The translations under genes were made by a program, and so were the position numbers. 64,000 bases of DNA from Pseudotamlana agarivorans (GTDB taxonomy: Bacteria > Bacteroidota > Bacteroidia > Flavobacteriales > Flavobacteriaceae): contig NZ_LXEI01000002.1 in assembly GCF_001642835.1 (NCBI RefSeq), positions 124,001 to 188,000 on the forward strand, read 5' to 3'. A model generated the notes under the pieces. The model saw only the letters and a list, made by a program, of their open reading frames with translations. It did no database searches and was not told the DNA's origin. This document shows positions 54,449-63,890 of the stretch, in pieces. How positions within the stretch are numbered: the stretch's first letter is position 1; each line of letters begins with the position of its first letter.

Positions 54449-54499
54449 GAGGCTGTTTGAAAAGTAAGTTTTATCGACTATTCAAACAGCCTCTTTTTT
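54449..54499 (+). terminator. Rho-independent terminator after the LysM gene
   Basis: GAGGCTGTTTGAA (54449-54461) pairs perfectly with TTCAAACAGCCTC (54481-54493) over 13 bp and is followed by six T. The loop is 19 bases. Confidence 0.9.
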
Positions 54500-54553
54500 A
54501 GAATCTTTATTAAAAAAGTGACGTTAAAATTAACCGATTAGTTTAAAATAAAC

Positions 54554-54781
54554 ATGTTACCAGATCAACAGTTTTTAATAGATTTAGCACATACCAAAAT
54601 GCCTTTTGGTAAGTATAAAGATCGGTATTTAATCGATTTACCCGAGTATTATGTAGTTTGGTATCATAGCAAAGGATTTCCTAAAGGGAAGTTGGGCCTT
54701 ATGTTAGAACAAGTTTACGAACTTAAGTTAAATGGCTTAGAGAATATTATTCGTAATATAAAAAGGCAATTCCCCAAATAG
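54554..54781 (+). CDS. DUF3820 family protein
   Basis: 75 residues. The motif MPFGKYKDRYLIDLPEYYVVWYHSKGFPKGKLGLML is characteristic of DUF3820, a small cytosolic family occasionally annotated as putative quorum-sensing-regulated factors, without biochemical support for that role here. It converges with a 79-residue gene 12 bases away. Confidence 0.85.
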   Translation: MLPDQQFLIDLAHTKMPFGKYKDRYLIDLPEYYVVWYHSKGFPKGKLGLMLEQVYELKLNGLENIIRNIKRQFPK

Positions 54782-54793
54782 CTGAAAATTGTT

Positions 54794-55033
54794 TTACTCT
54801 GCGGTATAAACTTGACCACGATGAGGTTTTAAGGCATCTCGTATAGGTTTCATCTCATTTTCATTGACAACCAAAAAGGCAATGCTATGCATATCACTTA
54901 AGTTAGAAACTCCTGTAATACTAATATCAAGGTTTTCAATTTTAATGTATTCTTTTAAATGAATATTATGGTGAATTGCGGTTTGTTCTGCATTTGGGCC
55001 ATGAAAGTCCCAAATAAGTTTGAGTTTGCGCAT
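54794..55033 (-). CDS. Conserved small protein of unknown function
   Basis: 79 residues: MRKLKLIWDFHGPNAEQTAIHHNIHLKEYI, a middle section ISITGVSNLSDMHSIAFLVV, and NEMKPIRDALKPHRGQVY. It is soluble with an alternating pattern compatible with an alpha-beta ferredoxin-like fold, but I do not recognise a family. It has a clean ATG and base composition like its neighbours and faces the DUF3820 gene, which suggests the frame is real. Confidence 0.65.
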   Translation of the reverse strand: MRKLKLIWDFHGPNAEQTAIHHNIHLKEYIKIENLDISITGVSNLSDMHSIAFLVVNENEMKPIRDALKPHRGQVYTAE

Positions 55034-55115
55034 GTGAATATTTTAAAAATTCAAAAGGTAAAAATACATAAAAGGGATGAAATATATGCCTCTTTTAATC
55101 GTTCATAAAACAACT

Positions 55116-55145
55116 TGCAATCTACGTTTATATTGCTATTTTTGT
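55116..55145 (+). promoter_or_regulatory. Promoter of the periplasmic chaperone/MoxR operon
   Basis: TTG at 55116-55118, a 19-base spacer and TATTTTTG at 55138-55145 give a full match to the Bacteroidota consensus, 24 bases before the first ATG. Confidence 0.7.
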
Positions 55146-55169
55146 ATCCTTTGAAAATAATTTAACTCT

Positions 55170-57125
55170 ATGAAATTGAAATATTTTTTTATATTTTTTT
55201 CTTCTTTTATAGCCTTTAATGCTTTGGCTCAATCTACTGAAGAAGACGTCTTATTTACCGTAGGAAATGATCCAGTTTATGCTTCGGAATTTATTAGAGT
55301 GTACCAAAAAAACTTAGATCTGGTTCAAGATGAGTCCCAAAAGGATGTTGATGAATACTTAAAGCTTTTTACCAGCTATAAGTTGAAAATTAAGGAAGCA
55401 AGAAGTCAGGGTTTTCATGAAAAACCAGGCTATAAAAAAGAACTAGAAAGCTATAAAAAACAACTTGCAAAGAATTATATTTCAGATCCTAAAGCTACCG
55501 ATGCATTGGTCGAGGAGGCCTACGAGCGTATTACTGAAGATGTAAACGCCAATCATATTTTAGTAAAAGTTGCTGAAGATGCGAGTTCAGAAGATACCTT
55601 AGCAGCTTATAATAAAATTGTAAAACTAAGGGAACGCACTGAAAAGGAAGGCTTCGAAAAAGTTAGAAAAGAAGTGCATAATGGAAAAACCATTTACGGA
55701 GAAGCTTTAGGGTACTTTTCTGGGTTTAAAATGGTCTATGATTTTGAAACCATGGCTTACAATACTCCTGTTGGAGCAACATCTCAGCCTTTTAGAACGC
55801 GATTTGGATATCATATATTACATGTTATCGATAAGCGAAAATCTGAAGGTGAACGTGAAGTAGGGCATATCATGATTACTACAGGACAAGAAGCGAACGA
55901 TTCGATTGTAGGTCAAGCTGAAGAAAAAATTAATGAAGTTTATGCTAAAATTAACCAAGGCGATTCTTTTGAAGCTTTAGCGAAACAGTTTTCACAGGAT
56001 ACTAATTCAGCAGAAAAAGGAGGGAAATTACGCGCTTTTAGTCGCGGACAAATAAGTGCTGAAGCCTTTGAAAATGTCGCTTTTAATTTGAAAAATGAAG
56101 GTGATATTTCCAAACCGTTTCAAACTAAATTCGGATGGCATATTATCAAGTTATATCAAATTATTCCAGTTCCTGACTTTGAAACTATGAAACCAGAGCT
56201 TGTTGAAAAAGTGAAACGAGATTCAAGATCTAAAATTATTGATCAGGCATTAATTGATAGCTTAAAGAAAAAATATGATATTGATGACACACAAGTGCCA
56301 TTATCTTATTTCGAATCAATTTTAAACGAGAATTATTTTAAAAACTCATGGGGACTTCCTAGCAATTTTTCTTCAGAAAAGGTTTTCTTAAACATTCAAG
56401 AAGAGCAAATTTCTTATAAAGAATTCGGTGATTATCTTTTGAAAACACAGCGTCAATCAAGAAAAAAAATGCCTCTTAATGACCTGGTAGAGGAAAAATA
56501 TCAATCTTTTTTAAAGGACCATCTAATCGAATATCAAGAGGCGCATTTAGAAACTGAAAACGAAGAGTATGCTTCGGTAGTTCACGAATACAGAGACGGA
56601 CTATTGTTATTCGAACTTATGGAAAACACGATTTGGAACACGGCTCAAACCGATTCTTTAGAAGTGAAAAAATATTACGAAACACATCAGTCAGACTATA
56701 ACTTTCCTGAACGGATTGATGCGGTAATCGCTTCTTCGTCTAAGAAAAAAGATATAAAAACGGTTTCTAAATTATTAGAGCACAATGAAGATGTTGAAAC
56801 GATTAAGTCAGCGGTAAATAAAAACGGTGATGTTAATGTTATCTTCACCTCTGGTGTAGTGGAAGCCGACCATCAAGGACTACCAAAGAATTTCGAATTT
56901 AAAAAAGGTGTTTCTAAAATTTTTAAACACAATGATGCTTATGTCGTAGTTCAGGTTAAAGACGTTTTTCCTAAGAAACAAAAAACATTTGAAGAAGCAA
57001 AAGGTCTGGTGGTTAACGATTACCAAACTCTAAAAGAAGAAAAATGGATTGGTAGTTTAGAGGAAAAGTATGAAGTTAAAGTGAACCAGGACGTTTTCAA
57101 AAAAGTAAAAAATCAACTTAAATAA
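55170..57125 (+). CDS. Periplasmic peptidylprolyl isomerase with two parvulin domains
   Basis: 651 residues. The signal peptide ends at NALAQ. Two PpiC-type parvulin domains are at about 120-225 (ANHILVKVAEDAS, GALGYFSGFKMV-like FETMAYNTP, TRFGYHILHVIDKR) and about 230-330 (VGHIMITTG, FEALAKQFSQDTNSAEKGGKL, TKFGWHIIKLY). The C-terminal half is SurA-like helical. It likely folds outer-membrane proteins. First gene of a run with two further SurA-type genes and a MoxR ATPase. Confidence 0.88.
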   Translation: MKLKYFFIFFSSFIAFNALAQSTEEDVLFTVGNDPVYASEFIRVYQKNLDLVQDESQKDVDEYLKLFTSYKLKIKEARSQGFHEKPGYKKELESYKKQLAKNYISDPKATDALVEEAYERITEDVNANHILVKVAEDASSEDTLAAYNKIVKLRERTEKEGFEKVRKEVHNGKTIYGEALGYFSGFKMVYDFETMAYNTPVGATSQPFRTRFGYHILHVIDKRKSEGEREVGHIMITTGQEANDSIVGQAEEKINEVYAKINQGDSFEALAKQFSQDTNSAEKGGKLRAFSRGQISAEAFENVAFNLKNEGDISKPFQTKFGWHIIKLYQIIPVPDFETMKPELVEKVKRDSRSKIIDQALIDSLKKKYDIDDTQVPLSYFESILNENYFKNSWGLPSNFSSEKVFLNIQEEQISYKEFGDYLLKTQRQSRKKMPLNDLVEEKYQSFLKDHLIEYQEAHLETENEEYASVVHEYRDGLLLFELMENTIWNTAQTDSLEVKKYYETHQSDYNFPERIDAVIASSSKKKDIKTVSKLLEHNEDVETIKSAVNKNGDVNVIFTSGVVEADHQGLPKNFEFKKGVSKIFKHNDAYVVVQVKDVFPKKQKTFEEAKGLVVNDYQTLKEEKWIGSLEEKYEVKVNQDVFKKVKNQLK

Positions 57126-57130
57126 AAAGG

Positions 57131-57982
57131 GTGCGCATTAGAATCAGTTTATTATTGCTTGGGGTGTTAGTGGTTTCTTGTGGTTATTTTAATAAATCAG
57201 AAGAAATAGATGCCGTGGCTCGGGTTAATACCAGTTATTTATATCACGATGATATTAGTGGCTTGGTTCCCGCCGACGCTTCAGAAGCAGATAGCATCTT
57301 AATTGTCCATAATTTTATTAACCGTTGGGCAACACAACAATTGCTTGTTGATGGTGCCATGGTAAATTTAAGTCAGGAAAAACAGGACGCTTTTAATAAA
57401 CTTGTCGTTCAGTATAAAAATGATTTATACACCAAAGCTTATGTTGAAGCACTTGTAAAGCGCAGTATAGATACCCTGGTAACTATAGACGAAGCTAACA
57501 GTTATTACGAGGAAAATAAGGAAGTTTTCAAACTAAACGAAGAACTTATAAAATTCCGATACATTCATGTTGATGAAAATATCATCAATTATAACGACAT
57601 AAATGAGCGATTCCAGAGGTATAGCGAAAAGGATAAAAAAGTATTAGATTCCATCTCTATTCAGTTTAAATCTTATTCCTTAAATGATTCAATTTGGATT
57701 AAGTTGAGTCAGGTGGTAAACAAAATTCCAGCGGTAAATTCTGAAAATAAAGACGAACTGTTAAAAAAATCTAATTTTATACAGCTCAAAGATTCATTAG
57801 GAGTATATTTGATGCAAATTAATGATTTTTTACTGCGTAATAATACTGCCCCGTTAGAGTATGTTAAGCCTACTATTGATCAAATCGTGATTAATAAACG
57901 AAAGCTAGAATTAATTAAAGAGTTAGAAAAAGATATCACAAAAGATGCCATTAAAAATAAACAATTTGAAATTTATAAATAA
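57131..57982 (+). CDS. Lipoprotein related to SurA-type chaperones, no recognisable parvulin domain
   Basis: 283 residues starting at a GTG (57131), five bases after the previous stop. The N terminus is a lipoprotein signal (LLLLGVLVVSCGYFNK; Cys17). The helical region VARVNTSYLYHDDISGL and INRWATQQLLVDGAM resembles the N-terminal domain of SurA/PrsA chaperones. The parvulin core motifs (HIL, GGxLG) are not evident. It probably acts as a holdase in the periplasm, working with its neighbours; this is inference. Confidence 0.7.
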   Translation: MRIRISLLLLGVLVVSCGYFNKSEEIDAVARVNTSYLYHDDISGLVPADASEADSILIVHNFINRWATQQLLVDGAMVNLSQEKQDAFNKLVVQYKNDLYTKAYVEALVKRSIDTLVTIDEANSYYEENKEVFKLNEELIKFRYIHVDENIINYNDINERFQRYSEKDKKVLDSISIQFKSYSLNDSIWIKLSQVVNKIPAVNSENKDELLKKSNFIQLKDSLGVYLMQINDFLLRNNTAPLEYVKPTIDQIVINKRKLELIKELEKDITKDAIKNKQFEIYK

Positions 57983-57983
57983 T

Positions 57984-59399
57984 TTGAAGCATATATGGGT
58001 TTTTAGCATGACTTTCCTTTTTGTAGGAATTATGACTGGCCAAGAAATTATTGAAGAAGAGGTTCCTGAACAGGTAGTGACGAAGGTAGATTCTGTTAAA
58101 ACTCAAAATGCGAGAAAGATTGATGGCGTTGCAGCAGTGGTAGGAAATTATATCGTTTTGGATTCTGATATCAAAAAGGAAAGAGAGCAAGTTAAGGCTG
58201 CTGGAGGTTCTTTAGAAGGGGTAGATGATTGTGAATTATTTGGTTTGATGTTAGAGCGTAAATTATATGCCCACCACGCGATTCAAGACAGTCTTCCAGT
58301 CTCGGATGCCGAAATTAGAAAAAATGTAGATTACCAAATTGAACAGTTTTTACAACAAACCAACGGTTCCATGGAAAAACTTTTAGAGTTCTATAATAAA
58401 GAGGATGAAAAAAGTTTTAGGGATGATATGTTTGAAATTAATAAGGCCAATGAGTTGGCTAATAAAATGCAAGCACATATTGTAGAAGAAGTTGAAATTA
58501 CTCCTGAAGAGGTTAGAACTTTTTTTAATAGCCTGCCTGAAGATGAACGTCCAACTTTTGGGGCGGAACTTAAAGTAGCGCAAATCGTTGCCGAGCCTCA
58601 AGTATCAGAAGAAGAGAAGCAAAAAATTATAGACCGCCTAAAAGGTTTCAAAAAAGATATTGTTGAGAACGGTGCAAGTTTCCGTTCTAAAGCGGTGTTG
58701 TATTCTGACGATCCAGGATCGGCAAGTAAAGGAGGAAAATACACGCTGAATAAGAAAAAGCCTAAAATGGTAAAGGAGTTTAGACAAGTAGCTTTTTCTT
58801 TAGAAGAAGGTCAGATTTCAGAACCTTTTGCAACCGATTATGGGTACCATATTATCATGCTTGAAAAAATCAGAGGTCAAGAATATGATGTTGCACACAT
58901 ACTTCTAATTCCTAAGGTTTCTCAAAAGGCAATTGACGAAGCTAAAGAGCGCCTAGAGAAAGTTAGAAAGCGTATTATAGATGGCGATATTTCATTTGCT
59001 GAAGCCGCAAAAGAAGTAAGTGACGAGAAGGAAACTAAAAATGATGGCGGACAATTAATCAACCCAACAACACAAGATTATAATTTTGAACTTACTAGAA
59101 TGGATCCTGAGTTATATGCTCAAATTCAAAACTTAAAGGATGATGAAGTAAGTTTGGTTTTAAAAGAAGAAGATAGAACAGGAAAAGTAAAGTTTAAAAT
59201 TTTAAAAGTAACCGATAGAATCGACGAGCATGAAGCTGATTATGGTAGGGATTATTTAAAAATTAAAGAGTTAGCGCTAGATCAGAAAAAGATTAAAGCG
59301 ATTGAAGAATGGCAGGAGGAACATATTTTAGATACCTATATTAAAATTAGCGGTGAGTTTAGAAATTGCGATTTTACTGGAAATTGGTTAAAAAAATAA
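57984..59399 (+). CDS. SurA-like periplasmic peptidylprolyl isomerase
   Basis: 471 residues if it begins at the TTG at 57984, two bases after the preceding stop. This gives a compact signal peptide, MKHIWVFSMTFLFVGIMTGQ. The alternative ATG at 57945 would overlap the upstream gene by 38 bases and lengthen the signal sequence. Mature domains are a SurA-like N-terminal helical domain (VAAVVGNYIVLDSDI, LERKLYAHHAI), then a parvulin domain with VAQIVAEPQVSEEEK, YSDDPGSASKGGKYTL and EPFATDYGYHIIMLEK. A second parvulin-like segment has VAHILLIPKVS and ISFAEAAKEVSDEKETKNDGG. Outer-membrane-protein folding is the likely role. Confidence 0.85.
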   Translation: MKHIWVFSMTFLFVGIMTGQEIIEEEVPEQVVTKVDSVKTQNARKIDGVAAVVGNYIVLDSDIKKEREQVKAAGGSLEGVDDCELFGLMLERKLYAHHAIQDSLPVSDAEIRKNVDYQIEQFLQQTNGSMEKLLEFYNKEDEKSFRDDMFEINKANELANKMQAHIVEEVEITPEEVRTFFNSLPEDERPTFGAELKVAQIVAEPQVSEEEKQKIIDRLKGFKKDIVENGASFRSKAVLYSDDPGSASKGGKYTLNKKKPKMVKEFRQVAFSLEEGQISEPFATDYGYHIIMLEKIRGQEYDVAHILLIPKVSQKAIDEAKERLEKVRKRIIDGDISFAEAAKEVSDEKETKNDGGQLINPTTQDYNFELTRMDPELYAQIQNLKDDEVSLVLKEEDRTGKVKFKILKVTDRIDEHEADYGRDYLKIKELALDQKKIKAIEEWQEEHILDTYIKISGEFRNCDFTGNWLKK

Positions 59400-59402
59400 T
59401 AT

Positions 59403-60356
59403 ATGTCAGACGTAGCAGCACTAGAATCATTCGTTAAACAATTCAAAAATTTAAAATCCGAAATAGCTAAAGTTATTATTGGTCAGGATGAAGTTGTTAC
59501 TCAAATTTTAATTTCTATATTTTCTGGAGGCCATGCCTTGCTAATTGGAGTACCCGGATTAGCCAAAACTTTAATGGTAAATACCATTGCACAGACGCTG
59601 GGTTTAGATTTCAAACGCATTCAGTTTACCCCAGATTTAATGCCTAGTGATATTCTTGGGAGTGAAGTGTTGGATGAAGATCGTCGCTTTAAATTCATAA
59701 AAGGACCTATTTTTTCTAACATCATTTTAGCCGATGAGATTAATAGAACACCTCCAAAAACGCAAGCTGCATTATTAGAAGCCATGCAAGAACGTGCGGT
59801 AACTGTAGCAGGACACCATTATAAACTAAGTTTGCCTTATTTTGTATTAGCGACTCAAAACCCTATTGAGCAGGAAGGTACTTATCCTTTACCTGAAGCA
59901 CAGTTGGACCGTTTTATGTTTGCGATTCATTTAGATTACCCAACTTTCGATGAAGAAGTTGAAGTTATTAAATCTACAACTACAGACAATACAGTTAAGC
60001 TGAATACCTTGTTTTCTTCAGAAGAAATTATACAATTTCAACATCTAATAAGGAGAATTCCAGTTGCTGATAATGTGATTGAATACGCCGTGACTTTAGT
60101 AGGTAAAACCAGACCAAACTCTGATGCAGCACCAGAATTAGTCAAAAAATATATCGATTGGGGAGCAGGACCTCGAGCGTCTCAAAACTTGGTATTAGCC
60201 GCAAAAACTCATGCCGCAATAAAAGGTAAGTTTTCTCCTGATATAGAAGATATTCAAGCGGTTGCATTTGGTGTTCTAAGACATCGAATTATTAAAAATT
60301 ACAAGGCAGAAGCAGAAGGTGTTTCCGAAGAACAGATTATTGCCAGTTTATTTTAA
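59403..60356 (+). CDS. MoxR family AAA+ ATPase
   Basis: 317 residues. The Walker A motif is GVPGLAKT, Walker B is NIILADEINRTPPKTQAALLEAMQER, and sensor 1 is in FVLATQNPIEQEGTYPLPEAQLDRFMF, with the DYPTFDEE and TPDLMP segments of MoxR proteins. The C-terminal lid ends in RHRIIKNYKAEAEG. MoxR proteins act as chaperone-like ATPases, often with von Willebrand-A (DUF58) partners. Those are not adjacent here; the gene instead begins three bases after a SurA-like chaperone gene. Confidence 0.93.
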   Translation: MSDVAALESFVKQFKNLKSEIAKVIIGQDEVVTQILISIFSGGHALLIGVPGLAKTLMVNTIAQTLGLDFKRIQFTPDLMPSDILGSEVLDEDRRFKFIKGPIFSNIILADEINRTPPKTQAALLEAMQERAVTVAGHHYKLSLPYFVLATQNPIEQEGTYPLPEAQLDRFMFAIHLDYPTFDEEVEVIKSTTTDNTVKLNTLFSSEEIIQFQHLIRRIPVADNVIEYAVTLVGKTRPNSDAAPELVKKYIDWGAGPRASQNLVLAAKTHAAIKGKFSPDIEDIQAVAFGVLRHRIIKNYKAEAEGVSEEQIIASLF

Positions 60357-60913
60357 GAGGTAATCCAATCCATTTAGTTTTATGCTATCCTAAATATTCC
60401 AGGGTTTATTACTGGATACAATCTTTATAGGTCTCAAAATATTCAATAGGCTGTTTCTTTAAAGATAATAATTCATCAAATACTCGTTTTCCAAAAAAAA
60501 CAGATGACTTCTTCAGACATTTAAAATCCTAAATTTTAATGAAGAAATACCATGATATATTCAATCAGCATGAATTATCTACTTCTAAACAAGGTTTAAA
60601 TACAAACATAAAAATTTAATTAGGGTATTGGTATTGTCAATTCGGTAATTATTTATGAATATTTATGTCAAAAATTAAATGATTTTAAATAATTATGACA
60701 CAATAATAATTTGGAAGTATTACTTATCGTATAAGAGGAATTCCTTTTAAAAATAAGGTTTTTATTTTGTATTTTGCGAAGCCTAAAAAAATAAATGGCC
60801 TTTAGGTCGCTTGCTTTATTGTGTCACAGTAAATTCGAGTTCTATATAAGAATAATTTAACAGCTGTTAAATTATGATCTACAAGTAATGCCAAACCAGA
60901 TTAATTCTATTTT
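60357..60913. other. Gap before acnB: gene-poor, possible decayed coding remnant
   Basis: The gap of 557 bases holds no intact gene. On the minus strand, 60409-60525 reads as a stretch ending at a stop at 60409 (CLKKSSVFFGKRVFDELLSL, then KKQPIEYFETYKDCIQ), with stops upstream and a similar frame (FKPCLEVDNSC) interrupted at about 60567. It looks like the C-terminal end of a decayed gene, but I recognise no family. The right end carries the palindrome described separately. Confidence 0.3.
60852..60875. promoter_or_regulatory. 24-bp perfect palindrome upstream of acnB
   Basis: The left arm ATAATTTAACAG (60852-60863) is followed with no loop by its exact reverse complement (60864-60875). It lies 38 bases before the acnB ATG, a typical position for a dimeric regulator in a promoter or leader. 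With no loop it is a poor RNA hairpin, so a DNA-binding site is more likely. Confidence 0.7.
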
Positions 60914-63691
60914 ATGAATATTTATAACGATTATCTCAAGGAGATTGAAGAAAGAAAAGAACAAGGTCTTCACCCTAAGCCAATTGATGGTGCAGAATTA
61001 TTAAGCGTAATTATTGAGCAAATTAAAGATGTAGATAATGAACATAGAGAAGATTCTCTAAACTTCTTTATCTATAACGTTTTGCCTGGAACCACAAGCG
61101 CTGCTGGTGTAAAAGCTAAATTTTTAAAGGAAATCATTCTTGGAGAGTCTGTTGTTAAAGAAATCACTCCTGCTTTTGCTTTAGAGCAATTGTCACATAT
61201 GAAAGGTGGTCCATCAATTGGAGTACTTTTAGATATTGCACTTGGTGATGATGAAGCTATCGCTAAAGAGGCTGCTGAAGTTTTAAAAACTCAAGTTTTC
61301 CTTTATGAAGCTGATACTGCTCGTTTAGAAGCAGCTTATAAAGCAGGAAATAGTATCGCTAAAGAACTTATTGAAAGTTATGCTAAAGCAGAATTTTTCA
61401 CGAAGCTTCCTGAGGTAGAAGAAAAAATTGAAGTTGTTACTTTTATTGCCGGTGTAGGTGATATTTCTACCGATTTATTATCTCCAGGTGGTGATGCGCA
61501 CTCAAGATCAGATCGTGAATTACATGGTCAATGTATTTTTGAGCATAATAAAGCTCAACAAGAAGAACTTAAAGCCTTACAAGCGCAACATCCTGATAAA
61601 CGTGTAATGTTAATTGCCGAAAAAGGAACGATGGGTGTAGGTTCATCTAGAATGTCAGGTGTAAATAATGTGGCTTTATGGACAGGTGTTAAAGCTAGTC
61701 CTTATGTACCATTTATAAATATTGCTCCAATTATTGCTGGAACAAATGGTATTTCTCCAATTTTCTTAACGACTGTAGGTGTAACAGGAGGTATTGGAAT
61801 CGATTTAAAAAACTGGGTTAAAAAGACTGATGCTGAAGGCAATGTTATTAAAGATGAAAACGGCGATCCTGTTTTAGAAGAAAAATACTCTGTAGCTACA
61901 GGAACAGTACTTACTGTAAATACTAAAGAGAAAAAATTATACCACGGTGACCAAGAATTAATTGATATTTCAGCGTCATTAACACCTCAAAAAGTTGAGT
62001 TTATTAAAGCTGGAGGATCATATGCTGTTGTTTTTGGTAAAAAACTTCAAACGTTTGCATCTAAAGTTTTAGGTATTGATGTCATTCCTGTTTATGCGCC
62101 ATCAAAAGAAATTTCTATTGAAGGTCAGGGACTTACTGCTGTTGAAAAAATATTTAATAAAAATGCTGTAGGAACAACACCAGGTAAAGTATTACACGCT
62201 GGGTCAGATGTTCGTGTTGAAGTTAATATTGTAGGATCTCAAGATACTACAGGATTAATGACATCTCAAGAATTAGAGATGATGGCAGCGACTATTATTT
62301 CTCCTATTGTAGACGGGGCATACCAATCAGGTTGTCATACCGCTTCTGTTTGGGATAATAAATCTAAAGCTAACATTCCAAGATTGATGAAATTCATGAA
62401 CGATTTTGGATTGATTACAGCGCGTGACCCTAAAGGGAAATATCACGCCATGACCGATGTTATTCACAAGGTTTTAAATGATATCACTGTTGATGACTGG
62501 GCTATTATTATTGGTGGCGATTCTCACACGAGAATGTCTAAAGGTGTGGCTTTTGGAGCAGATTCAGGAACCGTAGCCTTAGCTCTTGCAACTGGTGAGG
62601 CGTCTATGCCAATTCCTCAATCGGTTAAAGTGACTTTTAAAGGTGAAATGTTACCTTACATGGATTTTCGTGATGTGGTACATGCTACACAACAACAAAT
62701 GCTTTCTCAATTTGGTGGAGACAACGTATTCCAAGGTCGTATTATTGAAGTACACTTAGGAACATTAACTGCCGATCAAGCCTTTACGTTTACAGATTGG
62801 ACTGCAGAGATGAAAGCAAAAGCATCGATCTGTATTTCTGAAGATGCTACTTTAATTGAATCTTTAGAGATCGCTAAGAGTAGAATCCAAATCATGATCG
62901 ATAAAGGTATGGATAATGATCTTAACGTGCTTAAAGGATTAATTGCGATTGCTGATAAGAGAATTAATGAAATTAAAACTGGAGAAAAACCAGCTTTAAC
63001 TCCAGATGCTAATGCCAAGTATTTTGCTGAAGTAGAAATTGATCTTGATGAAATTCAAGAGCCAATGATTGCCGATCCAGATGTAAATAATGAAGATGTT
63101 TCTAAACGTTATACGCATGATACCATCAGACCATTATCTTATTACGGTGGAACGAAGCAAGTAGATTTAGGTTTCGTTGGATCTTGTATGGTTCACAAAG
63201 GAGACATGAAAATATTAGCTCAAATGTTGAAAAACATTGAAGATTTACATGGTAAAGTTGAGTTTAAAGCGCCTTTAGTTGTTGCTCCTCCAACATATAA
63301 TATTGTTGATGAGTTAAAAGCAGAAGGAGATTGGGAAGTATTACAAAAATACTCTGGTTTCGAATTTGATGATAACGATCCTAAAGCAGCTGCACGTACG
63401 AAATACGAGAATATGCTTTATTTAGAGCGTCCAGGTTGTAACCTTTGTATGGGTAACCAAGAAAAAGCTGAGCCAGGTGATACGGTAATGGCGACTTCTA
63501 CACGTTTATTCCAAGGTCGTGTGGTAAAAGATTCTGGTGAGAAAAAAGGTGAATCTTTATTATCATCTACACCAGTTGTTGTATTATCAACTATTTTAGG
63601 AAGAACTCCTGATTTGGTAGAATATCAAGCTGCTGTAAAAGGTATCAATCTTACAAAGTTTAAGCCTTCAAGCAAGTTGTTAGTGGTGTAA
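60914..63691 (+). CDS. acnB: Bifunctional aconitate hydratase 2 / 2-methylisocitrate dehydratase
   Basis: TCA-cycle isomerisation of citrate to isocitrate, and 2-methylcitrate cycle activity in related enzymes. 925 residues, as expected of AcnB with its N-terminal HEAT-like domain (FALEQLSHMKGGPSIGVLLDIAL) and swivelling domain before the [4Fe-4S] core. Cluster ligands are Cys758 (FVGSCMVHKGDM), Cys842 and Cys845 (RPGCNLCMGNQ). Other motifs are GVGSSRMSGVNNVALWTG and IIGGDSHTRMSKGVAFGADSGT. It is monocistronic, ending in a strong terminator. Regulation is suggested by the palindrome just upstream. Confidence 0.96.
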   Translation: MNIYNDYLKEIEERKEQGLHPKPIDGAELLSVIIEQIKDVDNEHREDSLNFFIYNVLPGTTSAAGVKAKFLKEIILGESVVKEITPAFALEQLSHMKGGPSIGVLLDIALGDDEAIAKEAAEVLKTQVFLYEADTARLEAAYKAGNSIAKELIESYAKAEFFTKLPEVEEKIEVVTFIAGVGDISTDLLSPGGDAHSRSDRELHGQCIFEHNKAQQEELKALQAQHPDKRVMLIAEKGTMGVGSSRMSGVNNVALWTGVKASPYVPFINIAPIIAGTNGISPIFLTTVGVTGGIGIDLKNWVKKTDAEGNVIKDENGDPVLEEKYSVATGTVLTVNTKEKKLYHGDQELIDISASLTPQKVEFIKAGGSYAVVFGKKLQTFASKVLGIDVIPVYAPSKEISIEGQGLTAVEKIFNKNAVGTTPGKVLHAGSDVRVEVNIVGSQDTTGLMTSQELEMMAATIISPIVDGAYQSGCHTASVWDNKSKANIPRLMKFMNDFGLITARDPKGKYHAMTDVIHKVLNDITVDDWAIIIGGDSHTRMSKGVAFGADSGTVALALATGEASMPIPQSVKVTFKGEMLPYMDFRDVVHATQQQMLSQFGGDNVFQGRIIEVHLGTLTADQAFTFTDWTAEMKAKASICISEDATLIESLEIAKSRIQIMIDKGMDNDLNVLKGLIAIADKRINEIKTGEKPALTPDANAKYFAEVEIDLDEIQEPMIADPDVNNEDVSKRYTHDTIRPLSYYGGTKQVDLGFVGSCMVHKGDMKILAQMLKNIEDLHGKVEFKAPLVVAPPTYNIVDELKAEGDWEVLQKYSGFEFDDNDPKAAARTKYENMLYLERPGCNLCMGNQEKAEPGDTVMATSTRLFQGRVVKDSGEKKGESLLSSTPVVVLSTILGRTPDLVEYQAAVKGINLTKFKPSSKLLVV

Positions 63692-63718
63692 TTAAAACAC
63701 TGATTTCTTATAAATATT

Positions 63719-63752
63719 AAAGCCTGAGTTTTTTAACTCGGGCTTTTTTTTG
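63719..63752 (+). terminator. Rho-independent terminator after acnB
   Basis: AAAGCCTGAGTT (63719-63730) pairs with AACTCGGGCTTT (63735-63746) over 12 bp with one G-U, a four-base T loop, and a run of T. Confidence 0.92.
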
Positions 63753-63882
63753 TTCCGAATTATTCATTAGCCCAACATCTTTTCTTCTACTTTGATGCTT
63801 GAATAACTTCCTGCTAATGATTTAATTAATCTTTATTTATAAAATAGTTTTAGTTTGAATATTATTAAAGTAGGTTTTTTCC

Positions 63883-63890
63883 TATTTTTG
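63883..63890 (+). promoter_or_regulatory. -7 box of a gene beyond the right edge
   Basis: TATTTTTG matches the -7 consensus. No start codon with an open frame follows before 64000, so the gene would begin beyond the window or have a long leader. The remaining bases from 63753 show no gene. Confidence 0.4.
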
